From Uloborus plumipes (lineage: Eukaryota; Arthropoda; Arachnida; Araneae; Uloboridae), in assembly GCA_038373865.1 (NCBI GenBank), contig JAXGGA010001664.1:62001-126000 (forward strand): 64,000 nt of DNA, read 5' to 3'. Below the pieces are notes generated by a model, which had not been told where the DNA came from, did no database searches, and saw nothing but the letters and a program-made list of their open reading frames with translations. The translations under genes were made by a program, and so were the position numbers. This document shows, in pieces, positions 45,218-58,077 of the stretch; the first letter of the stretch is position 1, and every line of letters starts with the position of its first letter.

Positions 45218-48200
45218 CCAGACACAAAAGCCCGAGTAGCAGAAGTCACTGGAACTTCGTATCGTTTGGTATCTAGGATCTGGAACATCTTTTAGGAGAT
45301 TAGTAATGCAAGTCGATGACCAGGAAAAAGTTGTAAGCATAAAATAACGTCCAAAACATAGCGCTAACGGCTCGAAAACACCAAAATATGAATGACACTT
45401 TTCTTCAATTAAAACTTCGTTCGGCTACTGGCACCGCAATTTCGGCTCAAACTGACAGAAACTGGCTCCACCCTGTAGATGTACATGCTAGGAGACAATG
45501 ATATCTGTTACGTTTGCGGTTAATTCCTTTAATCGCGTAAAATTTAAGAATTTTTTAACGTCAAGGATACTGAATTGAATTCATTTAGAAGACGTTGCTG
45601 ACTTTCCTATTATTTACTTTTTCTTTTCTTTTCAAACAGCACCTACACTTTTTTTAACAGTGTTTTATTTTTTGCTACCAAGTGTGCAAATGTTTTATTG
45701 GCCATATATATATTGTTTTCATACTGTTTGTGTATTACGATGAAACTCTTAAAGTGTTTCGATTTCCTAGCGTTTCTTAGTATGAAATATAGTGTGAATG
45801 AGAAAATTTGAAAGTACGTAAAAGCAGTCAAAGTATTTACAAAACTAATTACTCTTAGAAACATGGAGAAATTAGTTGTAGCGCATTGAAGTTTCTTGGA
45901 GAGAAAAACACGTAGTTGCAAAAAAAAAAAAAAAAGTTTCAACGTTGCAATTTTTTATTACAAAACCTTTTGATTTATCGGAAACAAATATTTTTTTGGA
46001 GAAGGGCTAAGTTAAAAGAAACAAAATAAATCGTCAGAAGAAAAACAATTTCATTTTGGATATCATATGATTAAAATTTGGTTTCTTTGTAAAATATTGC
46101 ACAGAAATCATTTTTACTTTATTTGATTTCTTTTTACTCATTCAAATTGCAAATTTTATTTTGGAGAAATTGTTTCGTTGCAATTTATTTGTATAATTTG
46201 TTTCTTTTATTGCTCTCCACTTATATATTGAAAACGAAATTCTTGAAATTAAAATATTCATGCTTTAAAAATAAAAGTAAAAAAATAAAGTGCAAGTTTG
46301 TGGAAAATGTAGGGAATTTGAGAACGAATGGTAGAAATTCGTTGAAACATGATGCCTAGTTTGAAATAGGGATTCTGATATCATTTTTTAATTTACTTAT
46401 TTCGCTTTATTTTCACATGTCTCATGTTTCGTTTTCAAAAATTAATTTAAATCTTAAAAATGTGGTAAAGATATGTTGCAGACTGAGACAAAAGAAAGCT
46501 ATATAAGGCTGCTGTTATCAAGTCGACGATTACATTCGGGAAAGTAGACTCGATCAGCTCTGAATGACTTTCTAATTGCATTTTAATTTGTGTAACTAGC
46601 ATCATTACTTATTTGTACTTGGGGTAGTCAAAAGTTTTGTGCTTTATGAATATATTTCTTACAGGTTATTTAGTTTTTCGCCAAATATGAAATGAGTTTC
46701 TTTAAGAAAAACTTTAAGCTTATGTTTAAACTTTAGTAAAGTGGACCTATTTTTTTGATTAAAACTGAAATCTTTTATTTGTGTTGCAAACTGATTTAAA
46801 AGTAAAGTTCTTGTCATAAATCGGAATGAAGAAAAGTTTTTTTTCTCGAATCGCTCTATAAAATTTTTTATACTAGTCAACTTTCTGTGTCAAACAACTT
46901 GGTTCTTTTTTTCATCTTAAAAATTGCACAGGAAAAGACGTAAATATTGGCGCCCCTTTTTGCTATTCTGACATGAAGAAATAACATTATTAAAATCAAA
47001 ATTACAGAAAGTGCAAAATGACTTAGATTTCTAGTTGCATCATCTCGTAGCAGTACTCAAAACGTCAAAAAACACGCCCCCCCTCCCAGTAGGTGGATAC
47101 GAATTCAATTTCATCGAAGAATTTTTTTTTTTTTTTTTCGGCTTCGACAATCGTACATGCACAAAACGGCAAACGTAATCACATGTTGCACACGTAATGT
47201 TTAAACCTTTCATAAACGCTTTAAAATGGTTGATACAATGTTGAAAATCGTTTTGAAGCGTTTATGAAACGAATTGTGCTAACTGTTATAAGAAGAGATG
47301 CCGGCCAAGAACGGGTTGAACTTCAAACTACAATTTCTTAAATTGGATTACACGGGGAAATAAGTGCACTTGCGAGTTTTTATAATCAACATAAAATAAA
47401 ATTATGAAATAGTTTTAATAAACCACAAAACAAGAAAAATTATTACGTATATATGTTTCAAGGTTTCAAGGGAACCCTAATGGAACCCTAATGAAGAAAA
47501 ATTACTTAAACTTCCGATGCTGACTGCTGCTTAACATCTTAAACTCAAAGCTTTTTCTGCATTAATTTAAAAGTTCCTTCTGTTGTGTTGTGTTTTATAG
47601 TTTTGTGCTTTAATAATATCGATTTAATAATTTTTTCTATGCCAGAATTTAGAAGTTTTATTTGTTAGTTACCATTTTCCTTAATTTGCAGGAAATTAAA
47701 AATAAACTTTTTAAGTAGTAAAAACTATGTAAATAAGAAGTATTTTTCATCAATATTCTATTTAACGTAATCATATTTAAAACTACTTTTAACTAGTAAA
47801 GTGGGGCAAAATATTTCTTATTTTGAGCCAATATTTTTGCAATAATGTATTTTTAATATCCTATTCAAACGTTTAATTCATTAGTATTTGTAAAGTTTAT
47901 AATTAATTGTCATACTTAATTAGCAGCCAGTTATTCCATCCTACAAATATATTCATCAAAACTTTTAAGAAATAAAAAGAAAATTCTCAAACTATTTATC
48001 TGATTAAAAGAAAACGTGCAATGGAATCTTTTTAGCAGGCTAGTAGAAAAATAACATAAAGAAATCATTAACCATAAAGTGAAAGAAGTATTATATTTTG
48101 AAAGTTCTTTTAGGCTACAATCATCAGCCCGGCATTACTTGAATAAAATGCATCACCAGATTGAAATTACAAACTTTAGTACTGAATATAAATATTTATA

Positions 48201-48879
48201 ATAAATATCTAATGTAATACTGATTTCAAATATGCTCTGAAATTGAAATGCTAAGTGCTTCTAAGCAGCCTGCTAGATGCGGCTACACAACATGATTTAG
48301 AAAAAACTTTTCAATAAAAGCCCACCTTTGGTTTGAACTTTACACGTGTTTTACTCAAATATATATTAAAAAAAAAAAAATCAGTTACATCCCTTTGTTT
48401 TTCAGTGCCCCAAACTATCTTTTATTTTCATACAGGTCCTTCTTTCATTTTAAAATGTAGAATACAGATTCACACCACCAAAAACAAGAAGAAGAAACGG
48501 AAAGAAAGAACGAAAACGTTTACTTTATTCAAATCAAATTCGCAGAGAGAATTTGAAAGTACAATATTTTAAAGTAGTATTTGAAAAGTAAAAGGAAATT
48601 AAGAATATAAAAGTTTGTGATAAAAATCTGAATGAATAATTTTTCAAAGTTTCACACCAGGGAATGCACCCAGGTAATTACACTTTCAAATGACTTCCTG
48701 GATTTATGCACGACGTTATTAGTTATCGTTTCCACGACAACTGTATAGCTCTCACAATAATGATTGATCAAAAATAATATCTATGAATCCCATCCCATCG
48801 ATTTCCATACTAAATATATCCCATAGCTTCCGCAATTCGCCGTCTAAATATTTAAAACGCTTGAACAACATTTATTGCA
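45218..48879. other. No gene seen; one strong stem
   Basis: Long AT-rich interval. TTTCATAAACGCTTTAAAA at 47208-47226 pairs with TTTTGAAGCGTTTATGAAA at 47251-47269 (one G-T type mismatch). A- and T-runs lie at about 45919-45934 and 47122-47139. Frames to 99 codons are phenylalanine/lysine-rich noise. Confidence 0.5.
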
Positions 48880-49250
48880 CGTTTACATGGCGCAACTCAT
48901 TGGCCAGGCCAGCCGACGGCGTCTGAAGACTCCTCCCCCTTGCCTTTGCCCTCAAAGTCCTTCAAGAGTCCTTGCTCACTCCTTGTCCTTCTGCCTTCGC
49001 CCTCCTTCAAAAGTTCCAATTCTCATCCGAAAATTCTCATAGTTTCACCACTTTCCTTACCCGGGTTTTTCTTTACGTCTTCTTTTCTATTTTTATTTTG
49101 TTTTATTTCTTTTTTTTTATCTTTCGCTCGATCTGAAAGGAATCGATTGCTCTCTTCTTCTTCCGATGAATTATTTCTTCGGGACGGAAAACACGAATTT
49201 ATTAGCAGTTTAGCGAAAAGGCAAATTTTCTGGTATTGATTTCCAGATTA
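48880..49250. other. Pyrimidine-rich GC patch, function unknown
   Basis: 48890-49060 is GC- and CT-rich, with two related segments (TGCCTTTGCCCTCAAAGTCC and TGCCTTCGCCCTCCTTC) about 50 bp apart. It then grades into T-rich sequence. The 99-codon frame lacks an ATG at its start and is serine/phenylalanine-rich. Could be a regulatory patch or eroded transcript sequence. No firm evidence. Confidence 0.3.
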
Positions 49251-49376
49251 CGGATCAATCGGTGATTCTTCCACGTACATGGACTGGTGGAAGAACAAGA
49301 AAAAAAAAAAAAAAAGATTGCTTCACTGATGAGGGGAATGCAGAGTAGTTTAGTGATCCTAGTCGCGATATGATGT

Positions 49377-49605
49377 ATTATGCAATTTTTAGATTGATTG
49401 CCCTAGTACAGAGCCACAGAGTAGAATTAACCTCTTGAGTGTTCTGTACGAAATATTCTCTATTGAGTGTTCTATATATTCTCTATTCTCTGTTGAGTTC
49501 TATATGTTTTATCTATTCTCTTATTGAGTGTTCTATATTGTATTTATTATGCAATTTTTATATTGATTGCCCTAGAGCCACAGAGTAGAATTAACCTCTT
49601 GAGTG
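49377..49605 (+). repeat. Partial tandem duplication, period 170
   Basis: ATTATGCAATTTTTA.ATTG with CCTAG...AGAGCCACAGAGTAGAATTA occurs at 49377-49441 and 49547-49605. The intervening part repeats TATTGAGTGTTCTAT. Downstream to 49680 the word TACGAAA recurs several times. Confidence 0.8.
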
Positions 49606-52094
49606 TACGAAAGTCAAAAGGAAGTTCTGTACGAAAGTCAGAACTTCGTACGAAATTGGTTAATATTGGTACGAAATGTGGTACAGTTCCGTTATGGAGG
49701 AAAACAAAAAGAAATGTCGTTTTGCGCATCATATTTTGACTTTTCATTCTGATAGAACTTCTTGTTTTTTTATTGACTCAATATACTAATTTAGTTCATC
49801 ATTTCCTTTATTAATGGAACTTTCCTTTAGTAGGCGAATATTTTATCGGAGTTTTTCGTGTTATGTAGTTAGTTCGCTTATTTATTTTCTGATTATTCTA
49901 CTTCTTAATAACTGAATAAAGTTTTTTGATGGAGATTTTTCATCTTAATGGACGTTTCAGATTGATATAATTGCTTATTTTGTTTAGAAGTTCATTCAAT
50001 AAAAATAATGCATCGTATCTCTCAACAAGCGACCAAACATGGCGGCAATACATAAAATTAAAAAAAAAAGGCCAAGATTAAAACTGCGCCAGTGTCGTAC
50101 TTTTATTCGAAACTTATCCGCATTATTTCCAACAGGGAAATAGCATGTGAGAAATTCTACAGACTAGTTCTTTATTAATGTCACCCCCCCCCCCGCCCCG
50201 TTCATTTAACTTAGTAGCGTTTTCCATATAAATATCACTAAATTTAATAAAGTTCAGTGGTCCAAAGATTATTACTACTAATTCGTCTGAAATTCTATGA
50301 AAGGTATAAATAACTTTTCTAGTCAATTTTTAGATGTTTTAAATATATTCTGCAAATATTTTTGATATATCCTACAATACATATAGTCAGAGCAATAAAA
50401 TCGTTCATGAAATTGCTGAAGCTAAATTGTATAGACAACATATGCAAGCTTTGAGATTCAGAATGCCATGTTTTACTCAAATGTAACCAACGTTTCATTT
50501 TTGTCCGCTCTAAGAAGAAAGTAAAATGGTTAAAAAAAGAAAAAAAATACAATAAAAACTTTTCCACTTTGTATTCTAGTTACTAAAAAGATTTTAATGT
50601 TACTATCAATAAGGTATAGGAGACAAATACACAATCGAAACGTAATGGGTTGAAGTAGTTTTAATAACAAAGTTTCATAGTAATGAAATAAAGTTGCTAG
50701 TGTACTTAATATAAAACTTCGATAATAAATTTTCTGAGAAATTACACAATAAAACTCTGCACAGCCACAATGATTTCTGGAACTGCCTTGTATTCAATAT
50801 GGTATTCAAATGAAATGACCCAATTGTCTAAGCTTGAGGATAAAATCTTTTTGTGTTTTGCCATTCCAATAAAATATCGACTAAGAAAATAAGTGGAAAG
50901 AACTACTGACTTCATGTGTTCTACACGTGATTTTGGTATTATCATGTGGCTATCTCTTTTACTTCATTTCTGACCAAATTCAAAAATATAGTTTCAGAAA
51001 TAATCAAAAACATTTAAAGTTTGATTTTAGAGTCAATTTTTGAAACACTACGTATTTATCAACTAGTCTACTATAAATTGATCACAATTTTTTCTTTCTA
51101 TAATGCATTTCACAAAAATTTATTGAGCTATAATTTCATTCTAATTACATGTGCCATTTCAAAGAGTTTTGTTATTTTCTTAATATGTCATGCATAACTG
51201 TTTAACACCAATTACTTTTCTTAAGTTATTTAATGACTTAAAAAAATAAAATAAAATGTCTAAACTTTTATCTAAATCTGATAACTATTATTATCTGATA
51301 ACTTTTCTCTTTGAATAGCTAAAATTTTGCTTTTAACAAATTGAAATTAACAAAAAAAATCAATAATTTTATCTATGCAACTATTAACAAAGCAAACACT
51401 GACAAAAAATAAAGAAATAAATAAATAAAATTGTAAATCTCACATTTCAACCAAAATACTTTTCGAGCTCATTCAACTTCGGTTAATATTTCTTGCACAG
51501 ATGTTTTATTGTTTACTAACACCTTGCTTATAGTCGAATATTATTTGCCAAATAATTTATTTCCTAGTTGTACTTGATTTTTACTCAAGACCCCCATATA
51601 TATCAATAATGGGGAAGGTAAATGAAATTCAATTTCAAAAACAGTGATAATCATTTTTGAAACGAAAAACAAATAAATGAATAAATAAATAAAAATAAAA
51701 GTAATAGGAAAAATAAAACAACAATAAAAAGGGGTATTTTTAAAGGCTGAAAACAATAAATATTCTTTATACCTTTTAAACGGCCTGAAAGATAAACTTT
51801 AGCACTGAATAATACAAAGCAGGATAAGGGAGTACAGTTAAGTCGCTTGTGCGAAACTAACTGCGTACTAGTTATCTGTGTACAATTAACAGACTGTTGG
51901 AATGTATTTAGGAATTGAAAGAATTCCTTCGTTCGTAAACACTAATAGCTTTTGCTGTCGAACTGAATACCCAAGTTCAACGAATTCGCATCGAATTTCG
52001 CCGTTTCACTATTTGACACGGATTGTTTAACGACATTTTCATTACATTCTCGCATTGTGATAAAAAGCGTTTCAACACTTAAATTTCTTAAAAT
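49606..52094. other. No gene seen
   Basis: AT-rich. A C-run lies at about 50185-50196. No supported feature. Confidence 0.5.
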
Positions 52095-52790
52095 CAACTT
52101 CCCATTTCACTTTACAGAAGGTATTTATTGTTTTTTCAACGGTGCTTCAATAATATGAGTTAGTACATTTTTGAATTTCAAAGACTAGTTCAAATAAGGC
52201 AAGTGACTAAACTGTCGATTTTTAAACATATTTAGTATGGAGCTCCTTTTACAACAGAACTCAATGCTTTTTCATTTCACTTTACAGATGGTATTTTATT
52301 CTTTTACCAATGCTTGAACAACATGTTAGAAAATTTTGAATTTAAGAGACACTAATTCAAATACAGAAAACGATTTTACTGTCGATTAAACAAAAAATTA
52401 GCGCTTAAAACTATTTACAACTGAGCTCAATTAGTTTCCCCCTTTACTTCACAGAAGGTATTTATTACTTTTTTACCAGTGCTTTTTAACAGTATGTTTA
52501 AGTTTTTTTTTTTTTTTTCAAAAAACACACATTCAAATTAAGTAAGTGGTTTAACTGTCTATTTTTAAACGTATTTAGTATCGAAAATATTTTATCACTG
52601 ACTTTATTACACTTTACAGAAGGTATTTATTTATTTTTTACCAGTGATTTTTTTAGCAGCATGAGTTTAATTTTTTTGAATTTAAAAGACCCTAATCTAA
52701 ATAAAGCAAGTGATTAAACGATTATTATTATTTTTTTTTTTTGAAATGTTTAGCGTGGAAAATATTTTACAGCTGTACTCGATGCTTTGA
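52095..52790 (+). repeat. Degenerate satellite-like array, four units of about 168 bp
   Basis: CACTTTACAGAAGGTATTTAT or a variant recurs with ACAGA at about 52114, 52284, 52451 and 52617 (spacing about 166-170). After each come ACCAGTGCTT, AATTTAAAAGAC, AAATAAGGCAAGTGATTAAA and GTATTTAGTATGGAAAATAT variants in the same order. Confidence 0.85.
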
Positions 52791-54777
52791 AATCTATAGC
52801 ATAAAGTCTATTTTCTAATATTTATTTTCTATTTTATTTTATTTTATCTATTTTTACCACTGACTCCCTTTGCGTATTTTCACACATCTTTTTTTTTTTT
52901 AATATTAAAAAATAAAATCTCGAACAAATATTTTTAACTTATTTTTTTGATTTATCTTTAATATAACACATAAACATATTAGATTAGTAAAATTTCTTAA
53001 TTTTCGAATTTTGACAGATTTTCAAATTCACACAACGTTTTCATTTTCTTTTTAACCTTCGTTGTTAAGGAAAATGCATAACCATGGGATTTTAAAGCCA
53101 CGAGAATCTATGCTTACATTATGAATAGAAAAAAGCATGAAGTTAATTACATGATAAATTAGCGAGATTCAACAAGATCATCACGATTGGTCAACTGTAC
53201 TGTAAACAAATAATAGCCAAATATTTTCAGTGGTAAAAAGTTTAACAAACTTTCAGTATTTGAGTAGCTCAAATGAAATTCGCTGTGTGCGTATCCATTA
53301 ATATTGTGGTGTTAAAAGGCTTTATTCCGGAATACCATTCCCTGCAAATGGCCATTGAAATTAATAACATTTTCTACTTCATATCTTTTTCACAAGTTTT
53401 ACTTAAACAGTTCGTAGACACGCGTTCAATGGAACGTTTGGAAATTTTTATTACATAAATATAGTACTGCCACTTAATATTCCATAAGTTCAAAAAGAAA
53501 TTTCCTGAAATAAATGTATTATGTGTTAACAAGTAAAATAAGTCAAATTGGTAGTTTTTGAGTCAAAAGCAAATGTGGATATGTTCTGGGGTATCAATTC
53601 AAACAGATATCCATTGGTACTGATAATATCTTCTACATTATATCTTAAGCTTTTCGCGACATTCGCTGCTTTGATGGTTCCTAAACACATGTTTATTGCG
53701 AATTCAAGAATAATTTATGAGTTAAATAAACAGTGGTAAATGAATTATTCAAAAGGAGGAAATAAAAAATCAACACTAAGACTAAATATTTTGTGTACTT
53801 AAAAATAAAATAAAAGTTGAAATTGAGAGTTCGTCTATTCTAAAACATGATTCGTAGCAAAATATTCTTTGTTGCATTTCAAAAATTAACAATACTCAAG
53901 AAAAATTCCCCTGCTAATTTCCGTGAAGCTTTAAGAAACAACAAAGAGAAATAACCATGAAACATTTAACCTTTAAAAGAATTCTGAAACAAAAAATATT
54001 TAAAATCATATTTGTAGCAACTTCCTCATTCGTTCGCTCATGTTTTACATTCGTTGTCGCAAACCCTAATAAATAATAAGAGCTTAAGCGCCCTAATGGC
54101 TTAAATCCTCTTGCACTACATTACTACATTTCATTATTTCCAGGGATTTAAAAGCGATTTATTTTTCTGCTTTTACAATTCATGAAGAGAAGAGTAAGCC
54201 TAAAAGGTAATTATTCAGAGTGGCCAGGAGGCACTGTTCTTTTTCCTCTTTTGCCATTTTTCTGTGACTTCTGCACTTTCATTGTTCGTTGCTATTTTTA
54301 TCCAGCGAATGACTTTGGTATTTCGCAGATGAAATGTGGGCCATAGGAAGTGGGTGTATTCCAAAATCGCCTGCCAATAAAACTTCTTTCAGGTACCGAA
54401 AATGCCCTTTATTAGAGAAAGAATAGATTTTTTCATAGGTCCTCAGCAAATGCCGTTAATTGCCGTCCGACTGCATTATTTTTTGCTGATCAGTTGTTCT
54501 ATATTCTCTTTACATACGCAATAACTTTTCGACGAGGAGACAAGTAATAAATAATAAGTTGCATCATGGTAATTGGAAAATGCTGAATCGAAATGTGGCA
54601 CCAAACTAAGTTGTTTTTTACTTAAGGCCGAAATTTATGCGAATTCAAACATGCAGGTTTTAGATGCAATTCTAGGTTCTGGGGGGCATAGTTTACCCCC
54701 ACAAGCCACCAAATAAAAAGTCATGGATTTGAAATCAATGCAGGAATGAGTGTAAAATTTTTATTCTGATGTTCAGC
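52791..54777. other. No gene seen
   Basis: AT-rich. Frames of 61-63 codons at 53273 and 53548 show no domain. A small GC-richer patch at about 54666-54710 is unassigned. Confidence 0.5.
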
Positions 54778-54779
54778 TA

Positions 54780-55123
54780 CACTGCAAAAAATGAACTGTT
54801 GTTTTTACAATATAATACTGGAAGCTGAGATTCCAATTTAGAACTAAAATGCACAGTAATAATCTGTAAAACTAGCGATTTTACAGTTTCTTACTGCAAA
54901 GTTAGCAATTTTACAGTTTATTACCGTAAAATTTAGCTGTATTATACTGTAAAAACAACATTATAATACTGGCAGCAGAGGTACAAGTTTAAAACTGGGA
55001 AATGCAAATAAACTAAAATTAGCAATTTTACAGCTTATTGATGAAAAAGTATCAATTTTTACAGCTTATTACTATATAATTCGCTGCTTTATACTGTAAA
55101 AACAACATTCATTTTTTAGAGTG
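54780..55123. mobile_element. ACTGTAAAA-family MITE, copy F (both ends)
   Basis: Starts CACTGCAAAAAATGAACTG after TA (54778-54779) and ends CATTCATTTTTTAGAGTG before TA (55124-55125). The paired TA and the inverted ends support Tc1/mariner-type mobilisation. The interior has ACAGTTTATTACCGTAAAAT and an internal TATACTGTAAAAACAACA. Confidence 0.85.
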
Positions 55124-55125
55124 TA

Positions 55126-55660
55126 GTAAGAATTAAGTTTTGAATTTAAATTTTAATACTGGCTGTAAGTTGATTTAGTTTAAAAGAATCGTTTGGTTTA
55201 CTTATGAAACATGTTATAATTTGTAATAAAATACAATATAATGCACCCTTTTTCACACATTTCATAGGTATGTATCTGACTTTTGAACAAAATATCATAA
55301 CACCATCAGTAGGCCAACTTATCACACAGGAATAGCATTCATCCAGATCATGCAAAAATGTATTTATTTCTCTACAAATTATAATCATTAATTTAAAAGC
55401 TAGGGTTTAATTTGATAAAAACACACCAGAAATAATACACCCTTCTCTTATATAAAAAGTTTAAAATAATTTTTACGAATAGTATTTATAATTAAAGTTT
55501 TTATGTATTTACTTTAGTTAAAGCGTTTTACTAAAAGTGTCTAGATCTTAAATTGTTTTCGATGTGTTTGTCAAGGAAATAAATTTGAGTAATTTCACGA
55601 TCCGATTACGCAAAAAATGACAACGTTATGTAGTTCCGACGTTACATTAAATGTTTTGTA
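55126..55660. other. No gene seen
   Basis: AT-rich. The minus-strand 80-codon frame at 55388-55146 has no recognisable domain. Confidence 0.45.
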
Positions 55661-56048
55661 TATCGCACCCTTGCTACAAAAGTGCCACAACTCAAAAAAT
55701 GTAATTTTTGAGTTATGACCGTCATTAGACGTAGTTTACACGTCTCTGCCAATCTTCAAAAGAGCCAGAAGTTGCATTGAAAAATCAGCCGCAGAAGGGC
55801 AGTTATCGCGTTTTGTTGTTATCAAGATGCATAGGACCCCTTCCACTGAAAAGCCACATCTTGAGTTGTCGTCCAGCCGTCGTAGAGTAACGTGCGTAAC
55901 TAACGATCATAGTTTGAGATGTATCGGTCTTCATATTGACAAAATAAAAAATACTAAAATGTGCCTAGTCAGCCCGGGAACAGTTTTTTGCAATTCCTGG
56001 AAAACGTAGTTTTTTGAGTTGTGGCACTTTTGTAGCAAGGGTGTGATA
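55661..56048. mobile_element. MITE with about 40-bp inverted repeats
   Basis: The left arm TATCGCACCCTTGCTACAAA, continuing to GTGCCACAACTCAAAAAA, is matched in reverse by the right arm TTTTTTGAGTTGTGGCAC ... CAAGGGTGTGATA. TA flanks both sides. 388 bp with a GC-richer interior and no transposase. Confidence 0.8.
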
Positions 56049-56206
56049 TAATGCCAATGAAGTTCAACGCCTTACAGTTCAACTAATATAAATGGTAGAT
56101 AGATTATACCTTTTCAAGCATTAAATGATACGTTTTTAATGGAACGTGTTCTAAAAGATATGTTTACTTAAGTTAGAAAACGCCCCTGATCACATGACCA
56201 GACCCG

Positions 56207-56380
56207 TCAATTCGATTTCTGGAAGGAGGGGAGGGGGATGGTGCAAAAGGTGCATACATAATGCAATTTTATTGGAAAACAACGAAAAACACTCCCATTT
56301 ATATGCAAATACATTGATTTCTCAAAGTCAAGGGGGTAATTGACTCCCCCTCCTGACCCGTCTAAATGACGGTTACAACC
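56207..56380 (-). mobile_element. hAT-like MITE, second copy of the 33440 family
   Basis: On the minus strand it aligns to 33440-33604: CGTCATTTAGACGGG at the start, GACTTTGAGAAATCAATGTA in the body, and the GTTGTTTTCC..TAAAATTGCATTATGT stretch. The end duplication is not visible. Confidence 0.6.
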
Positions 56381-56850
56381 TGAAGTTTACAGCTGGTAGT
56401 TAAAATAATATTGATGTTATTATGTTTTAATCCATGAACTAACAAATAGGCATCAATTATGAATGAAACAATAAATTCTCACTTTAAGTGACGTGTATTG
56501 ACAAACCTTTCGAATACTTTTTGCACGCAAGAAGAGAAGAACTCACGCATTGTCCACCTGAGGTGTAATATCGTGACCAAATGTGGTAAAGTTTATCCAG
56601 AAAGGGATAATTACTTACTTTAATAGAAACACTAGTGCGTGTCAAATTGAATTCATGTGTGTACCAATGGAAGTAATACTTTGTTAAGCAGAAATATATC
56701 GACAAACTAACAAAAACCGAGCTTGTGTGTTACGAATAAAGTTATCAAGGATAAATCTGAAATGTTTCTAATTCCGGAACGCCAAAGAGAAAGAGGAATT
56801 TATTTTTCCAGAAAAGTAGCACATGAACCGCTTTATGGTGCCCTCTGGAA

Positions 56851-56873
56851 TTAATCCACCCCAGGTGGATTAA
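56851..56873. repeat. Perfect short hairpin 1
   Basis: TTAATCCACC pairs with GGTGGATTAA around a 3-base loop. Confidence 0.9.
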
Positions 56874-56888
56874 TACCCCCCCCCCATA

Positions 56889-56920
56889 CCTTGTATGCGT
56901 ATTTACATACGCATACAAGG
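56889..56920. repeat. Perfect short hairpin 2
   Basis: CCTTGTATGCGTA pairs with TACGCATACAAGG around TTTACA: 13-bp stem, 6-base loop. Lies 15 bp after hairpin 1, across a C-run. Confidence 0.92.
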
Positions 56921-57477
56921 TTTGCATAATGAGTTATCGGATTTCAAGGGGTGGCTTCTTTAAAAGTAAAGGACGTGCAAACACATGTGATGCATAAAAA
57001 GACACATGAACATTCCACATTTTTTTGGACATCCTATAAATGTTCGATGTATTCGCATTTCGTTATTTGGGGCACATCCCAACGGTTGATCCTTGTGGAT
57101 TACCATTTTGAACAACACTGTTGTTAGCTCAACAGAAAATGTATGTGTTCCTATGTATCTTTTCATTCATTACTTGCGCCTTTGTAAGTTACATTCTTGT
57201 CAAGCAACAGTTCCTTGAAACCCGATGAATCATTTAGGCCAACCCCGTATATACTACGTTCTTCTTTCTCCAGACTGACTTAAATTCAATTTGATTACAA
57301 AGTTTTAGAATACTAAGTTTTCAAGTTCATAAAATAATAACTGGTGCTAGAAAATTATCTTTCAATGAAACGGGTTGAGCGATTATAAATGAATTGAATA
57401 AGAAAAATGTAAACGTTTTATTAGATTTGATTGCAGAGCAAAGATGAAAAGCATTTCTACAATTTGATGGTCTAGTG

Positions 57478-58077
57478 CAGAAGTCTCCAAGCTTTTTAAC
57501 CGTCCAATACCCCCCCCCTCAACAGATAGAGATAGCTCATCATACACGTTTTAGTTCAGAATCACAGCCTTTATTTTTTGTATTGGAAAGAACTGAAGTA
57601 CGTCGTAGTTTGCATTTGGAATTAAATGTTGTGGCATCCTGCAATTTTAAATCACTTTTTAAATTTTACATCAAACCGAATTTTTACATTCGCCGGACAT
57701 CGAATTTTTCTTTTAGCATCAGAATTCACATTTATTAATCACCGGGTTAAAAAGTGAAATAACCAAAATTACCTGAAAATTGATTTCAAATTCGTTTATT
57801 TCAGTAACAGCTAACTCCATAACCATAAGCATTTCCTACTTAATTATCATTAAATATTATTCGTGAAAAAAATCCATTCACTACCTGTAATAAACTTTTT
57901 CTTAACCTTATTAAATCTCTTATTATTAACTTAGAAATATTCTCTAAAATATTTTTCCTCCAATTCCAAAATACATCTAGTTTTTGTTCAGTTTTTTTTT
58001 TTCTTCATTTTTAAAGTTAATTTTTATTTTTTATTTTTATGTTTTTAGGTTTTTCCCTATGCTTAACTTCTAATGTT
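57478..58077. other. Possible hAT-type terminus, then no feature
   Basis: CAGAAGTCTCCAAGCTTTTT at 57478 resembles a hAT end, but no partner or matching 8-bp duplication was found. The rest is AT-rich. Confidence 0.3.

Larger units (their letters stand above)
56381..57477. other. No gene seen apart from two hairpins
   Basis: AT-rich except near 56845-56920. The 60- to 73-codon minus-strand frames are unremarkable. Confidence 0.45.

Noticed and set aside
48940..49239. 99-codon frame in the pyrimidine-rich patch
   Set aside because: Begins with TTG, and the serine/phenylalanine composition merely follows the CT-rich DNA.
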